Counted from the first letter of the stretch, positions 8,487 to 17,131 are shown. The stretch is DNA of 46,818 bases from Candidatus Pacearchaeota archaeon (GCA_016186425.1 JACPLR010000026.1:1-46818), one strand, 5' to 3'. A program made the numbers and translations. Notes: generated by a model from the sequence alone, not told the origin.

Positions 8487-11393
8487 TTAGAAGATGTCCA
8501 AAACTTCATCTTCGTTGCTGTCTTCTAAGTTATCGGCTTCTTTATTCTGCTTAGCGTCTTCTTGGTTTGCTTCTTTTTTATTTTCCATTGTGTTTGTATT
8601 TTTTTCTTGATTTTCTTGTTTTTCCCCATTTTCTCCGAAGAGAGATTTAAGTGCCAGGATTTCCTCCATTTCACTATGCCTGCTTTTTGGTATTTCCAAT
8701 AGGTCTAAAATGCCTGCAATGTATGCTGGAGGAGTTTGGGGTTTATTTATTTTATCATCTTGCCTTTCTTTATCCTGGTTTTTGCTGTTATTTTTAGTGT
8801 TATCCTGCTGTTTTCTGTAATTCTCTTTTGAAATTTGTTTAACTGCAATAGGAACTAGTTCTTTTTCTTTATTGCTAAAGCGTGATTTTTCCTCTTCTTC
8901 ACTTATTTCTTCGAATTCTTCCTCAATTTTATGTTTTACCTGCTGGATAAGTTGTTCTGGAGGGAGGTTTTTATGTTGATTATTTTTTTCTTTTATCTTT
9001 TGTTTTTCTTGCTGTTGAACTTGTGGTTTATTTATTTGATGATTTATTTTTTTATGCTCCTGATGCACTGTTTTTTCAGTTGATATTTCTTTATTATTGC
9101 TTTTCTCAATTTCAGATACAAATGCAGAAATATCATAAGCAGCATCAGCATTTACAGAAATGCTGTTTATTCCGTTTTCAATCAGGAATTTAACCATTTC
9201 TTTATTGCTTCCTGCCTGCCCACAGATGCTTGATTCAACATTAAATTCCTGGCATGTTCGCAAAACTCTTTTAATTGCATTTAAAACAGCTGGATGAGTT
9301 TCATTGTATAGATACTGAACCTGTTCATTTCCCCTGTCTATTGCAAGAGTGTATTGTGTTAAATCATTTGTTCCAAAACTTATAAAATCAATATTTGTTT
9401 TTAGCAAATGCTTAATAATCAGGCAAGCTGCAGGCGTTTCAACCATGATTCCTATTTTTATATTGCTTAATTTTAACAATCCAAGAGATTCTGCATGCTT
9501 CTTTGCTTCTATGGTCTCTTCAGTAGAAATTATTTGGGGGAACATTATACCAAATATCTTGTTTTTATGTTTTTCAGCGCATATTTTAATTGCTGATAAT
9601 TCTGCTTTAAAAATTTCTGGATTTTTTAAAGAGAATCTTATTCCGTGCATGCCTAGCATTGGATTTATCTCGGGTTTTTTTGACGAACCCTCTAAGTTAT
9701 TGAATTCATCACTTCTTATATCAGAAGTTCTTATCCATATTTCATTGAAATGCCTTGATATTTTTTCCACTCCTTCTTGGATTATTTTTTCATAATCGCT
9801 TATTTTATTTTCTTTTAAAAATGCAAGAGGGTGCTTTCCGCTTTCAGCAATTATTCCTTCTAGCCTTAATAATCCGACAGAATCAATGCCTGTTTGGGCA
9901 GCTCTTTCAGCATAATCCGGGAGATCTAGAATAATTTTTATTTTGGTTTTTGTGTTATTAATAATTTGTTTTATCTCAGCTTTCTTCTCTTTTGTTTCTC
10001 CTTCATATATTAATCCATTAAATCCGTCAACAGTTACTATCATCCCATCTTTCAGCAATTTGGTTGCATGGCCTGTTCCAACAACTGCTGGAATACCCAT
10101 TTCACGACTGACTATAGCTGCGTGAGCTGTAATTCCTCCTTCGTCAGTTATTATTGCAGATGATTTTTGCATTGTTACAACCATGTCTGGATTTGTCATT
10201 TGTGTAACAAGAATATCTCCTTTCTGCACTTTTTCCAGTTGAGAAAGATCATGAATTATTTTTACTTTTCCAGAAGCAATTCCTGGAGAGGCTGCTAAGC
10301 CAGAGAGAATAAAATTACCTTTAATTTCTTCTTTATTTTCCTTAACTTGCGTTGTTACCGGCCTTGACTGAACAATATAAATTTCTCTTGATTCAATTGC
10401 AAATTCAATATCCTGCGGCTTGCTGTAATGTTCTTCTATTTTTATTGCATAATCTGCGAGCCTTTTTATTTCATATTCTTCTAAAACTTGGGTTTTTGCT
10501 TTGCTTGAGCTTAGAGTTACTTCTTCAGTATCTCCCTGCGAGTTTCTTGTTATTGCTGTCTTTTTTTCAGAAATTAATTTACTTACTAACTTTAAATCTC
10601 TTGAAACTTCATAATTGTCTGGCTTTATTCTTCCTGAAACAATGCCTTCGCCTAAACCAAAAACTGCCTCAATCATTATATTCTCGTTATTTTTTACAGG
10701 ATTTCTTGAAAAAATAACTCCTGCCTTATCTGAATCAATCATTTTCTGAACAACAGCTGCTAATGCAAATTTTTCATTTGAAAATCCGCGTTTTTTTCTG
10801 TAATAAATTGCCCTTGCAGTGAATAAACTCGCAAAAACCTTTTTTACAGCTTCTAAAAGCTGGTGATTTCCTTTTATATTTAGGTAAGTTTCCTGCTGCC
10901 CTGCAAAACTTGAGTCATCCAAGTCTTCTGTTGTTGCACTTGACCTTACTGCTACAAAAATTGGCTCGCTGCTGTGCTTTAAAATGCTTAAGGCATATTT
11001 TCCAGCTGCTTCAAGAGTTGCCTTGTCTGTACTGATATTTTCATAAGATTCTAAAATTTCTGAGCTTAAATCATCTGGCATTTCTGAGCTTATAATTATT
11101 TCGCGTATTTTTTTGGCCTTTTCTTCCAGTTCCTCTGTGTTGTCAACATTAATTTCATTGAGAATTTCATTAATCTTGTTTTTTATTCCTGTTTCTTCAA
11201 TGAAATGATAATATGCTTTTGTTGTGATTACAAATGCTGGAGGAACTGGAAATTTAGAGTTATACATTTCAGCTAGGTTAGCACCTTTACCGCCGGCAAT
11301 TGGACCCGAGTTTTTATTCAACTCTGAAAGCCAGCGAACATATAATGTTTCTAAATTTAAATTAGAACTTGATTTTACACCTCTTGTTGCCAT
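8487..11393 (-). CDS. ppsA: phosphoenolpyruvate synthase with long C-terminal extension
   Basis: Converts pyruvate and ATP to PEP, AMP and phosphate, the gluconeogenic entry step. Domains in order: an ATP-grasp/pyruvate-phosphate dikinase N-domain (GGKGANLAEM near 37-46; VRSSATTEDLDDSSFAGQQE near 149-168); the swivelling phosphohistidine domain (GGITAHAAIVSREMGIPAVV, catalytic His in TAHAA); and the PEP-binding barrel (GTNDLTQYTLAIDRG, then the Cys of SSICGQAGS). The core ends near residue 760. The remaining roughly 200 residues are Gln/Lys/Glu-rich, probably disordered, and end in a short acidic tail (EDEVLDIF). That extension is not part of the usual enzyme. Confidence 0.92.
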   Translation of the reverse strand: MATRGVKSSSNLNLETLYVRWLSELNKNSGPIAGGKGANLAEMYNSKFPVPPAFVITTKAYYHFIEETGIKNKINEILNEINVDNTEELEEKAKKIREIIISSEMPDDLSSEILESYENISTDKATLEAAGKYALSILKHSSEPIFVAVRSSATTEDLDDSSFAGQQETYLNIKGNHQLLEAVKKVFASLFTARAIYYRKKRGFSNEKFALAAVVQKMIDSDKAGVIFSRNPVKNNENIMIEAVFGLGEGIVSGRIKPDNYEVSRDLKLVSKLISEKKTAITRNSQGDTEEVTLSSSKAKTQVLEEYEIKRLADYAIKIEEHYSKPQDIEFAIESREIYIVQSRPVTTQVKENKEEIKGNFILSGLAASPGIASGKVKIIHDLSQLEKVQKGDILVTQMTNPDMVVTMQKSSAIITDEGGITAHAAIVSREMGIPAVVGTGHATKLLKDGMIVTVDGFNGLIYEGETKEKKAEIKQIINNTKTKIKIILDLPDYAERAAQTGIDSVGLLRLEGIIAESGKHPLAFLKENKISDYEKIIQEGVEKISRHFNEIWIRTSDIRSDEFNNLEGSSKKPEINPMLGMHGIRFSLKNPEIFKAELSAIKICAEKHKNKIFGIMFPQIISTEETIEAKKHAESLGLLKLSNIKIGIMVETPAACLIIKHLLKTNIDFISFGTNDLTQYTLAIDRGNEQVQYLYNETHPAVLNAIKRVLRTCQEFNVESSICGQAGSNKEMVKFLIENGINSISVNADAAYDISAFVSEIEKSNNKEISTEKTVHQEHKKINHQINKPQVQQQEKQKIKEKNNQHKNLPPEQLIQQVKHKIEEEFEEISEEEEKSRFSNKEKELVPIAVKQISKENYRKQQDNTKNNSKNQDKERQDDKINKPQTPPAYIAGILDLLEIPKSRHSEMEEILALKSLFGENGEKQENQEKNTNTMENKKEANQEDAKQNKEADNLEDSNEDEVLDIF

Positions 11394-11735
11394 GAATAAC
11401 TTAGAAGTTTAATATTAATAAAGTTTTGTGTAACAAAACTTTATTGTGCTTTAGGAATTTTTTTGAAAATATATTGATCTCTTTATATAATTTTTAAGCT
11501 TGAAGTTCTTATATTTATTATTAACTAATTTAACTTAGTAAGTTTAGCTTAAAATCAGGCATAAATTTTCTATATGAAACTTTAGTATAGGGTATTTAGC
11601 TAATATTCATTTATAATTTATACAATATTAAAATCTTAAGCAGTTAATTGATAAACCTCAGCAACTTTCTTGTTTAAATTATGTAAGGATATAATCTGTT
11701 TTTCAGAACAATTTTGAATCTCTATTACACTAAAT

Positions 11736-11811
11736 AATAAAGACAACCAATATAAAAACCTCCAGCGGGTTTCTATGCATCCAGCAACCATTTATCAAAC
11801 TTTCCTTTTAA
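11736..11811 (+). repeat. family A repeat, chimeric copy
   Basis: In the 488-bp gene-free spacer 11394-11881. TAAAGACAACCAA and TTTATCAAACTTTCC, which are contiguous in other copies, are here separated by the variant AAAACCTCCAGCGGGTTTC with ATGCATCCAGCAACC. It looks as if one subtype has inserted into or recombined with another. The rest of the spacer is AT-rich; ATTATGTAAGGATAT with TTTCAGAACAATTTTGAA (about 11678-11718) is a degenerate family B copy. Confidence 0.6.
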
Positions 11812-11881
11812 TAGGAGAAATTTAAAATAATTCATTGGGCAGTTATGTATGTTTTATATTAATATGCTGTTTAGTAACTTG

Positions 11882-12103
11882 TCATTTATTCTTTATTGCA
11901 GAATTCTGTTTTAACTCTATAATTAATAGAACAATTCCACATATTAGAAAAAATGAGCCAAAACCAAGATTAAGGGATGTTGAATTATTGCCCAGGCCAA
12001 TAACTGCACCCAAAGCGCTTAATTGAATGCTTAAAACTAAAAGAATTCCAAGTGCTATTGAAAATATGCTTAGACTTCTGTAAAAGATATTTGCTTTCTT
12101 CAT
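11882..12103 (-). CDS. small two-helix membrane protein (73 aa)
   Basis: Two hydrophobic helices (about residues 9-35 and 46-64) joined by a short Asn/Ser/Gly loop, with positively charged ends (MKKAN... and ...KQNSAIKNK). No family is recognised. It lies downstream of the uL16 gene on the same strand across a spacer holding family B repeats, so it is probably transcribed separately. Confidence 0.55.
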   Translation of the reverse strand: MKKANIFYRSLSIFSIALGILLVLSIQLSALGAVIGLGNNSTSLNLGFGSFFLICGIVLLIIELKQNSAIKNK

Positions 12104-12157
12104 TTTTACTGATTATTTCAGGTATTTTTAGTATATAAAGATTTTTACTAAACGAAG

Positions 12158-12290
12158 TTTGAAAATACTGCAATAATTTTACCTGATTTATCTAATGAAT
12201 TATGCAAGTTTAATTTACTAATAGGATACTATTAATTTATTTATTAAAATTAGGCAAAGGTATAGTATGTTTTCAGAAATTAGTTTCGAA
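12158..12290 (+). repeat. two family B half-palindromes
   Basis: A right arm (TTTGAAAATACTGCAATAA, then TTTTACCTGATTTATC, about 12158-12196) is followed by a left arm (TTAGGCAAAGGTATAGTATG with TTTCAGAA, about 12249-12278). Together they show that the two arms are approximate reverse complements. Located in the 196-bp spacer after uL16. Confidence 0.5.
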
Positions 12291-12299
12291 GATGCAATA

Positions 12300-12839
12300 T
12301 TAACTTTTTTTCTCAACAACAATCTTTGTCTTACAAGGAAGCTTTGCCTTTATCTTTTCAAGAACAACTCTTACAGCTTTTATTTGCTTATCTCCAGAAG
12401 TTGCTATTAAATAGATTGTTTGGTTTGGATCAACCATTGCAGCCCTTCCAATTGTTTTTCCGAAAGATTTTGTCATGCCTGTTTGCATTCTATCTGCTCC
12501 AGCTCCTGTAAGCATTTTATTTTCCCTAATTATGTGATGTGGATGGACTTTTACCTCGAAATAATACTGATTTGGTATTGAAATATCAAGCTCTCTTGAA
12601 ATTGTCTGCCGTGCAGCTTCTAAGGCATTGTCTCTTATTTGAACTTTTATTTCACTTACTAATTTCATTGTTGTGTCAAATTTTCCTTGATCATATAACT
12701 GCCTGTTCCCCATATTATATTTGCTTATTTTCTGTGGCGGAGCTGCCTTTATAAAATTCTTAGTTCTTTGCTTAGACACTCTTGTATAAGGCCTTGCGTA
12801 TTTCTTTGAATATGCGCCTGCTTTGCGTAAAGTGGCCAT
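12300..12839 (-). CDS. rpl10e: large-subunit ribosomal protein uL16 (archaeal L10e)
   Basis: Archaeal/eukaryotic-type uL16, which sits at the base of the central protuberance near the A-site tRNA. The N-terminus MATLRKAGAYSKKYARPYTR and the conserved core FEVKVHPHHIIRENKMLTGAGADRM, with the internal loop near residues 100-120, are diagnostic. At 179 aa it is normal length. It follows the 108-aa gene by 1 bp and eL33 upstream of that, so the three form one operon. Confidence 0.93.
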   Translation of the reverse strand: MATLRKAGAYSKKYARPYTRVSKQRTKNFIKAAPPQKISKYNMGNRQLYDQGKFDTTMKLVSEIKVQIRDNALEAARQTISRELDISIPNQYYFEVKVHPHHIIRENKMLTGAGADRMQTGMTKSFGKTIGRAAMVDPNQTIYLIATSGDKQIKAVRVVLEKIKAKLPCKTKIVVEKKS

Positions 12840-12840
12840 T

Positions 12841-13167
12841 TTAGTTAATTCCTTCTGGAATGAATCTTGTTGCTAAAACAAGTTTTCCCTTTTTAAATTC
12901 AAATTTTCTTCCAGATAATAAATTTTCTTCACCAATTTTAACTAAATATGCCTGAAAACCATTCATCCATTCAATCATTTCTCTGCATGCCTTGCTGAAA
13001 GTTTCATAGCTTCTTGAATTAGCTTCAGATAAATTGCCAAGGTGCATGTTAAATCTTCTTTCATAATCTCCTAAAATACATTCATTGCTACTTTTTCTTT
13101 CATAATCTCCTAAAATACATTCATTGCTACTTTTTCTTTCATAATATGTTCTGTTATCTACTTTCAT
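12841..13167 (-). CDS. hypothetical protein with tandem peptide duplication (108 aa)
   Basis: Lies between eL33 and uL16, overlapping eL33 by 4 bp (ATGA-type coupling). After MKVDNRTY it contains two copies of the 13-residue unit YERKSSNECILGD and a third partial YERRF. A helical domain follows (about 40-75, KACREMIEWMNGF), then a short basic strand region. Without the duplication the protein would be about 82 aa. I do not recognise the family; the tight coupling suggests a role linked to ribosome production, which is inference only. Confidence 0.65.
   Translation of the reverse strand: MKVDNRTYYERKSSNECILGDYERKSSNECILGDYERRFNMHLGNLSEANSRSYETFSKACREMIEWMNGFQAYLVKIGEENLLSGRKFEFKKGKLVLATRFIPEGIN
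13067..13145 (-). repeat. 39-bp in-frame tandem repeat inside coding sequence
   Basis: Two identical 39-bp units, plus a partial third beginning with TTCTTTCATAAT, lie in the 5' part of the 108-aa gene. The period is a multiple of three, so the frame is kept and the protein gains 13 residues per copy. Identity between copies indicates a recent duplication. Confidence 0.85.
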
Positions 13168-13424
13168 TTTATCTCCACTTCTGTTGTAATGGCTTGTCCT
13201 GGAAGGCCTTTTTCAAATATTGCTCTAACTAGGCCTTTATTTCCGTGCGGGCTGGAAATCTTTCCTTTTATTTGTTTTTTTATCTTTCCGGGAGAAGTCC
13301 AAGTAACTTCTTTGCCTACTAATTTATTTCCTTCCTCCCGGCTTTTCAAGCCAAGGTCTATTAAGAAGTGCTTTTCATGGATAACATGCCTTCCTCGCCT
13401 GAATTGAACTATTATTCCTTTCAT
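13164..13424 (-). CDS. rpl35ae: large-subunit ribosomal protein eL33 (L35Ae)
   Basis: 86 aa, the usual length for archaeal L35Ae. Characteristic features are the N-terminal MKGIIVQFRRGRHVIHEKHFLIDL strand pair, the KLVGKEVTWTSPGKIKKQIKGKI segment and the terminal SPHGNKGLVRAIFEKGLPGQAI. This protein family is archaeal/eukaryotic only, which supports the archaeal assignment. It heads the L35Ae-hypothetical-L10e cluster. Confidence 0.9.
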   Translation of the reverse strand: MKGIIVQFRRGRHVIHEKHFLIDLGLKSREEGNKLVGKEVTWTSPGKIKKQIKGKISSPHGNKGLVRAIFEKGLPGQAITTEVEIK

Positions 13425-13493
13425 TTTATCAATTTATTTACTTTGTCTATATGCTAAAGATGGTTTAAAAATGCTTTGATGAGGTTTTTTTAA

Positions 13494-13835
13494 TTAAACT
13501 AATGCTGGTATACGCCATCTGCTAGAGTTGTATAATACAAAAAAAGAGGTGAATTCTATATTATTTATAGGTTGAATGCTAGAGTTAGGATTTTCATTAA
13601 CTATAGTTGTTATATTTTCTTTAGTAGGTTCAATTTCAAAAAATCTTTCCCCTAATATAAAAGATACCAAGATATCAATTCCAAACCCTTCTTTTGAAAG
13701 TTTTCGACCGTCTTTTTTATCCTGGACTGTAAATTCTCTCAAGTATAATTCTTTTTTATCATCATACCTAATTCTTTTGCTCCATAAAACATATCTTGCA
13801 TCAAGGTTAACATAAGTGTATTGTTTTTCAGGCAT
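13494..13835 (-). CDS. hypothetical protein (113 aa)
   Basis: Predicted mixed alpha/beta protein (MPEKQYTYVNLDARYVLWSK) with no signal peptide or motif I can name. It sits 26 bp downstream of the 603-aa nucleotidyltransferase gene and 70 bp upstream of eL33 on the same strand, so it may be part of the same transcript. Family unrecognised. Confidence 0.55.
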   Translation of the reverse strand: MPEKQYTYVNLDARYVLWSKRIRYDDKKELYLREFTVQDKKDGRKLSKEGFGIDILVSFILGERFFEIEPTKENITTIVNENPNSSIQPINNIEFTSFFVLYNSSRWRIPALV

Positions 13836-13861
13836 TTTAATTGGTATAATAATATTTAGAA

Positions 13862-15673
13862 TTAAATAATAATTTCAAAGTCTCCAAGTTCTTTTATTAA
13901 GATTTGGAATATCTTTGGATCAGTTTTTGTCTGCAGTTTGCCCTTTTGAGCTGAAACAGCTGATTCAAATTGCTCTATTGTTGCGCTTTCAAGTTTGTTT
14001 GAATTATGGAGTATTTTGCTGATTGTAGAACCTCTTACTAAAAATGCCCCGGCATCAGTTATTATTAGCTCTGCTTTTTCCCCTGATTTTAACATTATTT
14101 GCATTCTTGATTTGTCTATTGTTATTAAATCACATCTCTGGCCGTAGTCTATTAAATGATTTATTAAAATTGCAGCGTCTTTTCTTGCATTTTCAATATC
14201 ATGCTTTTTTATTTTCCCGCTCTTGAATTCTTTCATTGCTTTTTCAATGTCTTTCAGTATCTGCAGCATCTTAATCGGCATTTTTCCCTTTTTCACAAGT
14301 TCTCTTTCAAATATTTCTACTAATTCATTTTTTGATTTCTTGCCAAAGAGATTTTCAAGAAGCTTGAAAACATCTGATTCAATCTGTTCAATTATATTTT
14401 TTTGTGATACTTTTTCGATTTCTTCCCTTAATTTCTTCATTCTTTTAATGAAATCATCTGTATCTTTTATTAATTCATCAACTTCACTGCCAGTTATCTC
14501 GGTTATTTTCCCGTGCTCGTAGTCTTTGTAAATTTTAATTATTTTATCTAAAATATCTGCATATTTTTTTTCAAGAATTTTTTCTTTTTCTACAAATGTT
14601 TCCTTGAAAATTTGCGCTGTTTCTTTAGGGACAGGCGGAGGCAGTCCATATAGCATCAATAATGCCTGTGCAGGAGTTATAACCCCCCAATAAACATCTC
14701 CGACAACAATATCTAATAATCTTCTTTTAGCTGTTTTTTCAACTTTGTCTCCCATTGACATAAACATATCAATGGCTTCTGGAGAGGGTTTTATTTTTCC
14801 CATTTTCAAAAGAAGTTTCCACGGTATAAACGTGCCACGATCATATAATGGGATTCCATCTCTGATAAAAGTGAACATTACTGGATGAGCATCTTTAACA
14901 GCTTCCCAGAAATCTGTTAAAAGATAAATCTGCGGCTCTAGCTTATTTTTTACTCCTGCAATTGCAGCTGCATCTGCAAGATAACCATAAATAATTCCCC
15001 TTAATCTTTCTCTTAATTCCAATCTTGGCATTCTTTTTACATCAGTGTCATCTATAATTATAAAAACATCAACATCAGAAGTTTTTGTTGCAGTTCCCCT
15101 AACCAATGACCCTGCAATTACATAACTGCTTACATATTTTTCAAATTTTCTTATAACCAGGTTTTTATGAACTTCTGCAACTCTTAAAGCTCCTAAAAGG
15201 CCTTTGTCATATAATGGAAAAGCCATTGCTATTGCCGTGCTTAAATCATACCTTGCATCCATGTAGAAATTCCATATGTCAACAGGAGTGATTATGTGAA
15301 ACCATAATTTTGGCTTTATATTTTTAGAATAATCAACAATTTCTTTTTTTAGCTTTGGAATATTTTTAAATTGTTCTTCTGGAACTAGCACAAGAATATG
15401 AGTTCTTTTTTCCTTTTTTTCAGCTTCTGGAATGTCTTCCTCTTCTTCAATTTTTGGAACAGACTGCGGAGGCAGAATTCCAACGGCAATTGTAAAAGGG
15501 TATTTTTTAACTATAAATTTCTGCACTTTATCAAGTTCTTCTTTCCTCTTTTCCATTTCTTTTTTTACTTCTTCAGAAAGCTCTGGCATTGAATCTTTGC
15601 CAAGGTATTTTCTTTCATTCATCTGTTCATTAAGGTCTTTCGGTTCTTTTGATATTGGTTTTTCGTTTGTCAT
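13862..15673 (-). CDS. large nucleotidyltransferase-domain protein (603 aa)
   Basis: Three parts. The N-terminus (1-160) starts with a charged coiled region followed by an alpha/beta segment. The nucleotidyltransferase core follows (GSLVRGTATKTSDVDVFIIID, about 183-203), with the GS and D-x-D signature. Then comes a helical region and a C-terminal 150-residue domain with several beta strands. The segment from about 183 to 430 parallels the 277-aa protein at 6416-7249, including IKPSPEAI versus IKPTHEAI and IFKETFVE versus LLKETFVD. The HEPN-like Arg is not conserved here (YKDYEHG). Substrate unknown. It is probably a paralogue elaborated at both ends. Confidence 0.75.
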   Translation of the reverse strand: MTNEKPISKEPKDLNEQMNERKYLGKDSMPELSEEVKKEMEKRKEELDKVQKFIVKKYPFTIAVGILPPQSVPKIEEEEDIPEAEKKEKRTHILVLVPEEQFKNIPKLKKEIVDYSKNIKPKLWFHIITPVDIWNFYMDARYDLSTAIAMAFPLYDKGLLGALRVAEVHKNLVIRKFEKYVSSYVIAGSLVRGTATKTSDVDVFIIIDDTDVKRMPRLELRERLRGIIYGYLADAAAIAGVKNKLEPQIYLLTDFWEAVKDAHPVMFTFIRDGIPLYDRGTFIPWKLLLKMGKIKPSPEAIDMFMSMGDKVEKTAKRRLLDIVVGDVYWGVITPAQALLMLYGLPPPVPKETAQIFKETFVEKEKILEKKYADILDKIIKIYKDYEHGKITEITGSEVDELIKDTDDFIKRMKKLREEIEKVSQKNIIEQIESDVFKLLENLFGKKSKNELVEIFERELVKKGKMPIKMLQILKDIEKAMKEFKSGKIKKHDIENARKDAAILINHLIDYGQRCDLITIDKSRMQIMLKSGEKAELIITDAGAFLVRGSTISKILHNSNKLESATIEQFESAVSAQKGKLQTKTDPKIFQILIKELGDFEIII

Positions 15674-15748
15674 TTTTATTACTTTTAATTAATACAATCT
15701 GTGGATTTATAAAACATGTGGTTTATAAATGTGTGGTTTTAAGAAAAA

Positions 15749-16057
15749 TTATGATAGTAAAAATCCTTTTTTACCTGCAATTCCTGCCAGCCGATACCAT
15801 TCCATTAATAAATCAGAATCCATTACATTGTCTTTTTTTCTTTCATCATTAATTGGTATATTCTCTAAATTCTTGAAGGTACCACCAACGACATATCCTT
15901 CAATAGACATAACCGCTTCATCATGTTTTAGAATTCTATATACTCTTACATTTCCACGTTCACCATTTTCTCCGATTCCTATTCCAGTTATTTGAAATAA
16001 TCTCCCTTCGTAACCTCTTTCTTGAGTTAAACAATCTCCCAGAGTTAATTTATCCAT
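15749..16057 (-). CDS. hypothetical protein (102 aa)
   Basis: The open frame extends back into the tRNA-Gly gene, which cannot be coding. The ATG at 16057 (MDKLTLGDCLTQERGYEGRLFQITGIGIGENGERGNVRVYRIL) is the first plausible start, 50 bp from the tRNA. The first 70 residues look like a small beta-barrel or SH3-like fold; the C-terminus is helical. No family recognised. Confidence 0.55.
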   Translation of the reverse strand: MDKLTLGDCLTQERGYEGRLFQITGIGIGENGERGNVRVYRILKHDEAVMSIEGYVVGGTFKNLENIPINDERKKDNVMDSDLLMEWYRLAGIAGKKGFLLS

Positions 16058-16107
16058 ATGTTTTTTGGATTTTAAGAATATATAAATATTATTATAATAA
16101 AGAAAAA

Positions 16108-16238
16108 TGCGCCACCCGGGAATTGAACCCGGTTCACCTCGTCTTTGCATTTCTTCTTTCCCAAGGAAAGTTTCATAAAGAAAACCATGGGTTGTCTTTA
16201 TTTGGCAACGAGATATTCTACCGGTAAACTAGCGGCGC
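16108..16238 (-). tRNA. tRNA-Gly(GCC) with 60-nt intron
   Basis: Acceptor GCGCCGC pairs with GTGGCGC (G6-U67 wobble), discriminator A at 16108. D arm from the complement of 16215-16229; anticodon stem TCTCG/CGAGG; anticodon GCC at the complement of 16204-16206; T arm CCGGG-TTCAATT-CCCGG. The intron is the complement of 16143-16202, between positions 37 and 38. A bulge-helix-bulge is visible: central helix TTGC/GCAA with 3-nt bulges CAA and AGA. CCA is not encoded. Confidence 0.93.
16143..16202 (-). repeat. tRNA-Gly intron made almost entirely of a family A repeat
   Basis: Read on the minus strand, the intron contains AATAAAGACAACC, then GGTTTTCTTTATGAAAC and TTTCCTT. This is essentially the unit found in the intergenic region at 1262, including the AATAAAGACAACC lead-in. 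The centre differs only in CCATGG versus CCAAGG. GGAAAG near the end extends pairing with CTTTCC, so the intron folds as a longer hairpin than the intergenic copies. Confidence 0.75.
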
Positions 16239-16349
16239 ATTGCTAGTATTTAATGATATAAAGCATTTAAAAAAGTTGTTAATTTTGGAGATATAATTTA
16301 TAATAAAATTAACTGATAAATAAGCTAAAAATAGGAGTTCAAGAGAATT

Positions 16350-16412
16350 AATTAGGGAATGATATGAATTGATTTCAGAATAATTTTGAAAATATCGCAA
16401 TAATAAATTTCT
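16350..16412 (+). repeat. family B repeat
   Basis: TTTCAGAATAATTTTGAAAA followed by TATCGCAATAATAAATTTC lies in the 290-bp spacer between tRNA-Gly and tRNA-Val. It matches the centre and right arm of family B. The left part of the spacer (AACTGATAAATAAGCTAAAAATAG, near 16310) is a degenerate left arm. No gene is seen in the spacer. Confidence 0.45.
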
Positions 16413-16529
16413 TATTGGAGAAATTTAACATAATCTATTAGCTTGATACATTGGTTTTTATACTTAAATAATTTTTAATTTTTTTCAAAGTAGAAATGTT
16501 TATAAGAGAAAAAAAGCTGTTTTGATTAA

Positions 16530-16600
16530 GGTCCAGTAGGCTAATGGCAGACCCTCTCGTTTACACCGAGATGACGGAGGTTCGATTCCTCTCTGGACCA
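16530..16600 (+). tRNA. tRNA-Val(TAC)
   Basis: Acceptor GGTCCAG/CTGGACC with discriminator A at 16600. D arm GGCTAATGGCAGACC; anticodon stem TCTCG/CGAGA; loop TTTACAC with anticodon TAC; T arm GGAGG-TTCGATT-CCTCT. No intron and no encoded CCA. It reads GTA and probably other Val codons. Confidence 0.93.
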
Positions 16601-16653
16601 TTCTTAGTTAATTATTTAAATTCGTCTCCCTTATAATTAAAATAAAAAATAAA

Positions 16654-16893
16654 ATGAATAAAAAAGAAAAATTGCACAAATTACCTCTAGATTTAAGAAA
16701 GGCCATTGCCTCTGACTTAAATGTGCAAAAACTCTGGGATGATATAACACCTCTTGCACGCAATGAATGGGTTTGTTGGGTTATCTCTGGCAAGAAGTCG
16801 GAGACAAGGAGCATTAGAATTAATAAAGCCATATCGAAGATGGGGGGCGGTATGCGCAGGCCTTGCTGTTGGGCTGGCTGCATTCATCGTTGA
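16654..16893 (+). CDS. YdeI/OmpD-associated family protein (79 aa)
   Basis: Short member of the bacteriocin-protection YdeI/OmpD-associated family. The conserved segment LPLDLRKAI, WDDITPLARNEWVCWVISGKKSETR, then RRPCCWAGCIHR matches the stand-alone small versions seen mainly in bacteria. Function unknown; the family is named for bacteriocin tolerance phenotypes. It starts 54 bp after tRNA-Val, a typical position for acquired genes. A lateral origin from bacteria is an inference. Confidence 0.75.
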   Translation: MNKKEKLHKLPLDLRKAIASDLNVQKLWDDITPLARNEWVCWVISGKKSETRSIRINKAISKMGGGMRRPCCWAGCIHR

Positions 16894-17131
16894 AATATAA
16901 ATTTTTAATTTATAACCTATAATTTATAGAAGAATATATTAAACTTACCAGATCTAGCGTGAAACTTAGGGAAAAGTATTGTGATATTTCAGAATCTTGA
17001 ATCTCTACAATTAAAAATTTTTCATTTAAGAAAAATTTAGCATGATTTAATAAGTTGTTTAAGTTGGTTTTAAATTGATAATTATATTGGTAACTCGTTA
17101 GTGTTTTATAGCCTTTTCATATAGAGTTTAT

